Origin: DASSCW01 sp036556325 | Lineage (GTDB): Bacteria; Chloroflexota; Limnocylindria; QHBO01 | Length of the DNA stretch: 18,540 bases | Direction of reading: 5' to 3' | Assembly: GCA_036556325.1 (NCBI GenBank) | Contig: DATBJR010000140.1 | Span: 1-18,540, forward strand | Part shown: piece after piece, positions 14,653-18,540 of the stretch | How positions within the stretch are numbered: the first letter of the stretch is position 1 | Layout: every line of letters starts with the position of its first letter | Translations under genes and position numbers: made by a program | Notes under the pieces: model-generated | What the model was told of the DNA's origin: nothing | The model's input: the letters and a program-made list of their open reading frames with translations, nothing else | The model's database searches: none

Positions 14653-16340
14653 CAGCCGGTCGCTCCGTGCATCCGCCGCGGCGCCGGCTCGTCCTCGGCC
14701 GGCGCTCGCCGCCGCCGCGGTCGCTGTGGGGTGGACCGGGCCGGCTTCCCCTCCTTCTTGGGAGGCGCATGGCCGTGCCCGGTCAGCACCGCGGCGGCGG
14801 CATGGGGATCCAGCCGCTGCAGGCCGTCGCGCGCACGCTCGTGCAGGCGATACACCTCCTCCAGGCCATCGGGCGGCACGCCATCGGCATAGACCGCGCA
14901 GAACAGGTTGACAACGTCGGGGTCGAACTGGGTGCCGGCGTTGGCGCGCAGCTCGGCCAGTGCCGCCTCGTGGTCCAGGGCGGTCTTGTAGGGGCGGTCG
15001 TGGACCATGGCGTGGTACGCATCGGCCACCGACACGATCCGGGCGCCGATCGGGATCTCGTTGCCGCGCAGGCCATGGGGGTAGCCGCCGCCGTTGAAGC
15101 GCTCGTGGTGGTGGAGCACGACGGGAATCGCCTCTCGCAGGCTGGAAGCCTGCTCGAGGATCACCTGGCCGATGCGCGGATGCTCGCCGATGGCCTGCCA
15201 CTCGCCATCGGAGAGGGCGCTGGGCTTGTCCAGGATCTCCGAGGGCACGGCCAGCTTGCCGAGGTCGTGCAGCAGGCTGGCAACGCGGATCCGCTCGATC
15301 TCCTCCAGCGGCAGGCCCATCTCGAGGGCGATGCCGGTGGCCAGGGAAGCGATCATGTCCGACGGACGCCCTCGGTGATGCGGCTGCGGCGCCAGCACGC
15401 TGGCGAGCGCCTCGGTGGCGGTGTCGTTGGCCCAGCGGCCGATGGCGGTTGCCGCGTGGCGGTGCTCGGAGCTGATCGGTGCACGGCGGACCGGGGCGTT
15501 CTCGTCGATGGCGCGGTACAGGTAGGTGCGGTTGCGGCCGAGCGATTTCGCCGCGTACATGGCCGCATCGGCCTGGTCGACCAGCGCGTCGATCTGCAGC
15601 TGTGAGCCCACGTCGCCGGCAACGCCGATGCTGATGGTGACCTGCAGCCGCTGCTGGCCGGCGATGAGCAGCGGATGCAGCGCGACCAGGTTGCGCAGCT
15701 TCTCGGCCAGCACCACCGCCTCGTCCGGCTGCGTCTCCGGCAGGATGAGCATGAACTCCTCGCCACCGTAGCGGCCGAGCAGGTCGGAGGCGCGAATGTT
15801 GTCGGCGAGGAGCGAAGCGACCTGGCGCAGGATGGCGTCGCCAGACTTGTGGCCGTAGGAGTCGTTGATCGGCTTGAAGCGGTCGATGTCGATGAAGGCG
15901 ACCGACAGCCAGGCGTGGTGGCGGGCCGCGCGCTCGACTTCGGCCACCAGGGTCGTCAGCAGCGTCTCGCGGTTGGCGATGCCCGTCAGCCGATCATGGC
16001 TGGCCCGGGCCTCGACCTGCAGGAAGGCGCCCGTGGCGGCGTTGAAGGCGCGGGCCAGGCGTCGCTCGGCCGGAATGCCGCTGACTCGCAGCTCCACGGG
16101 CAGGTCAGCAGCCAGCGTGTCCTCCAGGGCTCTGGCAATCCGGTTCAGCCGCCAGCCCACATAGCTCCAGGCCGCGAGCGCCATGGATGTCATCCCGGCG
16201 AGCAGCGCCAGACCGCCGATCAGCAGTTGAATGGAGCGTGCCGGACCGCTGGCGGTGGGCGATGCGCCGATCACCACCAGCACGAACGCGGTCATGGCAA
16301 TCGGAGCCAGGAAGCCGAGGGCACGTGCGAGTCGGAGCAT
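14652..16340 (-). CDS. Membrane GGDEF/HD-GYP bifunctional cyclic-di-GMP protein
   Basis: This is a 562-residue protein with two membrane helices (about 9-26 and 36-62), a short linker, a GGDEF diguanylate cyclase domain (about 112-278) and an HD-GYP phosphodiesterase domain (about 320-500). The cyclase site is GGEEF (192-196), and an inhibitory RxxD (R183-D186) lies exactly five residues before it. DRLTGIANR and FIDIDRFKPINDSYGHKSGD are standard. HD-GYP marks are HDLGK (358-362), GEHPRIG, HHHERFNGGGYPHGL (410-424) and VADAYHAM (438-445). Both activities look intact, so it may make and degrade c-di-GMP. The C-terminal tail (about 528-562) is Lys/Arg/Pro-rich. I start at the ATG at 16340, just before the first helix; the frame is open to 16499 and a GTG (V27 of that longer form) is possible. 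It is divergent from purF. Confidence 0.92.
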   Translation of the reverse strand: MLRLARALGFLAPIAMTAFVLVVIGASPTASGPARSIQLLIGGLALLAGMTSMALAAWSYVGWRLNRIARALEDTLAADLPVELRVSGIPAERRLARAFNAATGAFLQVEARASHDRLTGIANRETLLTTLVAEVERAARHHAWLSVAFIDIDRFKPINDSYGHKSGDAILRQVASLLADNIRASDLLGRYGGEEFMLILPETQPDEAVVLAEKLRNLVALHPLLIAGQQRLQVTISIGVAGDVGSQLQIDALVDQADAAMYAAKSLGRNRTYLYRAIDENAPVRRAPISSEHRHAATAIGRWANDTATEALASVLAPQPHHRGRPSDMIASLATGIALEMGLPLEEIERIRVASLLHDLGKLAVPSEILDKPSALSDGEWQAIGEHPRIGQVILEQASSLREAIPVVLHHHERFNGGGYPHGLRGNEIPIGARIVSVADAYHAMVHDRPYKTALDHEAALAELRANAGTQFDPDVVNLFCAVYADGVPPDGLEEVYRLHERARDGLQRLDPHAAAAVLTGHGHAPPKKEGKPARSTPQRPRRRRAPAEDEPAPRRMHGATG

Positions 16341-16481
16341 GAATCCCCGCTGAGCGATTGGCCGAAGTGCTGCAGCGAGGATGGGGTTCTCGACGGCCGG
16401 CGACCATGGCCCGATGGTCACGCGGTGCGCCACGGCACCCGCGCCGCCATCGCTGATCGGGCACTGGTGGAGTGTGGTGCA

Positions 16482-16496
16482 GTACCCCGGCGGTAC
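16482..16496. repeat. Short inverted repeat between GGDEF/HD-GYP and purF
   Basis: GTACC-CCGGC-GGTAC has perfect 5-bp arms and a partly complementary centre. It lies in the 16341-16568 region between divergent genes and may be an operator. The evidence is slight. Confidence 0.2.
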
Positions 16497-16556
16497 CAAC
16501 GTTCACCAGGACCGATGGGCATGCCGATGCGCGGCGCGGCGCCGTCGACGGCTGGC

Positions 16557-16562
16557 TATCAT
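16557..16562 (+). promoter_or_regulatory. Likely -10 box of the purF transcript (TATCAT)
   Basis: TATCAT, preceded by GGC, lies six bases upstream of a GTG at 16569, exactly the spacing seen at purB. The GTG opens a 12-codon ORF, not purF. The purF start follows about 35 bases downstream. Confidence 0.5.
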
Positions 16563-16568
16563 CGGCTC

Positions 16569-16607
16569 GTGCCGCTCCCGCGCCCCGGACGCCGACGAGC
16601 CCGTTGA
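16569..16607 (+). CDS. Possible 12-codon leader ORF upstream of purF
   Basis: GTG at 16569 opens a reading frame of 12 codons, MPLPRPGRRRAR, ending TGA at 16605-16607. It lies in the leaderless position relative to TATCAT. The TGA overlaps the likely purF TTG as TTGA, so ribosomes finishing this peptide could restart on purF. It is Arg/Pro-rich. Alternatives are chance, or a base error that split the true purF start from its frame. There is no protein-level evidence. Confidence 0.3.
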   Translation: MPLPRPGRRRAR

Positions 16608-18103
16608 CTTCCCAGCTGCCCGCCGTGCGGTGCGGGCCGGCTCCCGTCATCCACCAATCCCATGGCCCGCGCGAGGAGTGCGGCGTGGTCGGCGTGCATG
16701 CGCCCGGCCAGCCGGTCGCGCGGCTGGCGTACGTCGGGCTCCACGCGCTGCAGCACCGCGGCCAGGAGTCGGCCGGTATCGCGACCAGCGATGGCGCGCG
16801 GCTGAGCCTCCATAAGCGGCTGGGCCTGGTCAGCCAGGTCTTCGACGAGGAGACGCTGGCCCGCCTGGAACGGGACGGGGCGGGGGAGACGGCCTATATC
16901 GCCATCGGCCACACTCGCTACTCGACCACTGGCAGCAACTCGCTGCCCAACGTGCAGCCGGTGTACGCCGCCTCCGAGCTCGGTGAGCTGATGCTCGGCC
17001 ACAACGGCAACCTGACGAACGCCACCTGGCTGCGCGACGACCTGGTGGAGCAGGGCGTGGAGTTCGCCACCGCCAGCGACACCGAGGTGCTGGCCAAGCT
17101 CATCGCGCACGCCCCCGGCCGTGGCTGGGCGCAGCGCGTCGAGCAGGCCTTCCACCGGGCCATCGGGGCCTACACCTTCACCATGCTCACCGAGCGGGCG
17201 CTCGTCGCCTCCCGCGACCCGCTCGGCTTCCGGCCGCTGGCGCTCGGCCGGCTGCCGGCGCCGGAGGGCGGCCCGGCCGGCTGGGCGGTGGCCTCGGAGA
17301 GCGCCGCGCTGGACGCGATGGGTGCGCAGTTCGTACGGGACGTGGAACCCGGCGAGATCCTCACCATCGACGACGAGGGCGTGCACTCGCACCGGCCCGC
17401 GGTCGCCGCCGCGGGCGAACGGCTGTGCGTCTTCGAGTTCGTGTACCTGGCGCGGCCGGACAGCGTCATCGGCGGGCGCCTGCTGTACGAGGCACGACTG
17501 GAGATGGGCCGCCAGCTGGCGCGGGAGCAGCCTGCCGACGCCGACCTCGTCATCCCGGTGCCGGATTCGGCCATCCCCGCCGCCATCGGCTACGCGGAGG
17601 AGTCGGGCCTGCCATTCCGTGAGGGCCTGATCAAGAACCGCTACGTGGGCCGCACCTTCATCCAGCCGGCGCAGCGCTCGCGCGAGGAGGCGGTTCGGCT
17701 GAAGTTCAATCCGCTGCCCGAGGTGCTGTCCGGCAAGCGGGTGGTCGTCGTGGACGACTCGATCGTGCGCGGCACCACCACCGGGCCGATCGTGGCGATG
17801 CTGCGCCGGGCGGGCGCGCGCGAGGTCCACGTCCGCATCCACTCCCCGCAGATGACGCATCCGTGCTACATGGGGGTCGACACCGGCCGGCGCTCGGAGC
17901 TGATCGCCGCCACCCATTCGGTGGATGGCATCCGGCGCCTGATCGATGCCGATTCGCTGGGGTACCTGTCCGAGGAGGGGTTGCTGGCCGCGGTGGCGCG
18001 CGAAGGCGACGGCGAACGGCGCCACTGCACCGCCTGCTTCGACGGCCGCTACCCGATCGACGTTCCGATGGAGGTTGACAAGTTCGTGCTGGAGCGCGGC
18101 TGA
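16604..18103 (+). CDS. purF: Amidophosphoribosyltransferase (Fe-S type)
   Basis: PurF makes phosphoribosylamine from PRPP and glutamine, the committed step of purine synthesis. From the TTG at 16604 it is 499 residues. The catalytic Cys26 (EECGVVGVH) is exposed after removal of a propeptide. GLHALQHRGQESAGI, GHTRYSTTG, LGHNGNLTN and SRDPLGFRPL form the glutaminase half, and VVVVDDSIVRGTTT (380-393) the PRPP site. Cys275 (LCVFEFVYLARPD), Cys421 (HPCYMGVDT) and Cys475/478 (HCTACFDGRYP) match the four [4Fe-4S] ligands of the Bacillus subtilis enzyme, so this is the cluster-bearing, pro-sequence type. Start choice: the frame is open back to 16472 without homology. TTG at 16604 and GTG at 16625 are both possible, giving propeptides of 25 or 18 residues; I prefer TTG because it overlaps the leader ORF stop. 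purM follows after four bases. Confidence 0.96.
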   Translation: MTSQLPAVRCGPAPVIHQSHGPREECGVVGVHAPGQPVARLAYVGLHALQHRGQESAGIATSDGARLSLHKRLGLVSQVFDEETLARLERDGAGETAYIAIGHTRYSTTGSNSLPNVQPVYAASELGELMLGHNGNLTNATWLRDDLVEQGVEFATASDTEVLAKLIAHAPGRGWAQRVEQAFHRAIGAYTFTMLTERALVASRDPLGFRPLALGRLPAPEGGPAGWAVASESAALDAMGAQFVRDVEPGEILTIDDEGVHSHRPAVAAAGERLCVFEFVYLARPDSVIGGRLLYEARLEMGRQLAREQPADADLVIPVPDSAIPAAIGYAEESGLPFREGLIKNRYVGRTFIQPAQRSREEAVRLKFNPLPEVLSGKRVVVVDDSIVRGTTTGPIVAMLRRAGAREVHVRIHSPQMTHPCYMGVDTGRRSELIAATHSVDGIRRLIDADSLGYLSEEGLLAAVAREGDGERRHCTACFDGRYPIDVPMEVDKFVLERG

Positions 18104-18107
18104 GCCG

Positions 18108-18540
18108 ATGGGTCGCTCGTACCGCGAGGCGGGGGTCGATGTCGACGAGGCGCGACGCGCGGTCGAGCTGATCGGGCGCGCGGCGGCCTCGACGGCCACG
18201 AGGGCGGTCCTCGGCGGCGTGGGTGGCTTCGGCAGCCTGTATCGCTTCGACCCCGCCCCCTATCCGGATCCGGTGCTCGTCGCGTCGACCGATGGCGTGG
18301 GCACCAAGCTGAAGGTGGCCATCGCGCTGGGCCGGCATGGCACCATCGGCGTCGACCTCGTCAACCACTGCATCAACGACATCGCGGTGCAGGGCGCCGA
18401 TCCGCTGTTCTTCCTCGACTACCTGGCCACCGGGCGGCTGCAGGCGGAGGTGGCCGGCGAGATCGTGCAGGGCGTGGCCGACGCGTGCGCAGCCGCCGGC
18501 GTGGCGCTGGTCGGCGGGGAAACGGCCGAGATGCCGGACG
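18108..18540 (+). CDS. purM: AIR synthetase, N-terminal part (3' truncated by window)
   Basis: PurM closes the imidazole ring, converting FGAM to AIR with ATP. Only 144 codons are present and the frame is still open at the window end. It starts at ATG four bases after purF. The translation reads SYREAGVDVDEARRAVELIG, then GGFGSLYRFD, then STDGVGTKLKVAIALGRHGT, then LVNHCINDIAVQGADPLFFL followed by DY, then VALVGGETAEMPD, all standard PurM landmarks. It is surely co-transcribed with purF, and purN or purH may follow outside the window. Confidence 0.96.
   Translation, partial: MGRSYREAGVDVDEARRAVELIGRAAASTATRAVLGGVGGFGSLYRFDPAPYPDPVLVASTDGVGTKLKVAIALGRHGTIGVDLVNHCINDIAVQGADPLFFLDYLATGRLQAEVAGEIVQGVADACAAAGVALVGGETAEMPD

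Noticed and set aside
13502..14911. 469-codon plus-strand open frame after purL
   Set aside because: It begins inside purL out of frame and has Arg/Ala/Gly-rich content. The minus-strand signal-peptide protein and the GGDEF gene explain the region better.
16559..18199. 546-codon minus-strand open frame across purF
   Set aside because: It mirrors the purF codon pattern and has no recognisable domain; purF is certain on the plus strand.
1..18540. Possible riboswitch, tRNA, CRISPR array, insertion sequence or defence system
   Set aside because: I saw no such pattern. Intergenic gaps are short and the genes are housekeeping or membrane proteins. A covariance-model search would be needed for a definite negative on RNAs.

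Overview
This is a very GC-rich bacterial chromosome segment dominated by de novo purine biosynthesis. In order it carries purD, purE, purB, purC, purS, purQ, purL, purF and the 5' part of purM. Between them sit membrane proteins, an F420/FMN-type oxidoreductase and a cyclic-di-GMP signalling protein. The organism is probably a high-GC Chloroflexota lineage (Candidatus Limnocylindria-like). The reasons are the GTG/TTG starts, the UPF0182 protein, the separate PurS/PurQ/PurL system, the LLM-class oxidoreductase and the CTANNNT promoters placed for leaderless mRNAs. An actinobacterial or related high-GC origin cannot be excluded from sequence alone.

Layout: (1) 1-3226 (+) holds the end of a UPF0182 membrane protein, purD and an LLM-class oxidoreductase, tightly packed. 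(2) 3223-3696 (-) is a DUF1003 membrane protein, convergent with the oxidoreductase and divergent from purE. (3) 3767-4261 (+) is purE, whose stop codon overlaps that of a convergent multi-span membrane protein (4258-5145, -). (4) 5206-9894 (+) is a six-gene unit, purB - membrane protein - MgtC/SapB protein - purC - purS - purQ, with junctions of 0-4 overlapping bases or 1 intervening base. (5) 9961-13988 (+) holds two zinc-ribbon membrane proteins followed by purL. (6) 13936-16340 (-) is a GGDEF/HD-GYP protein coupled to a secreted/anchored Pro-rich protein. (7) 16557-18540 (+) holds a promoter, a possible 12-codon leader ORF, purF and purM, which runs off the window.

Metabolic sense: PurF, PurD, PurS/Q/L, PurM, PurE, PurC and PurB cover most steps from PRPP to AICAR (PurB also acts later, on adenylosuccinate). 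PurN/PurT, PurK and PurH are not in the window. Apart from a few short intergenic regions the DNA is almost fully coding. No intergenic gap exceeds 300 bases, and I saw no tRNA, rRNA, CRISPR array, insertion sequence or prophage.

The most interesting signals are regulatory and architectural. A repeated CTANNNT box lies 6-7 nt upstream of GTG codons. A leader ORF ends in TTGA exactly on the likely purF start. A 17-bp perfect palindrome lies in the DUF1003/purE divergent promoter. Two convergent gene pairs have overlapping stop codons. I do not see a clearly new defence or mobile system here.
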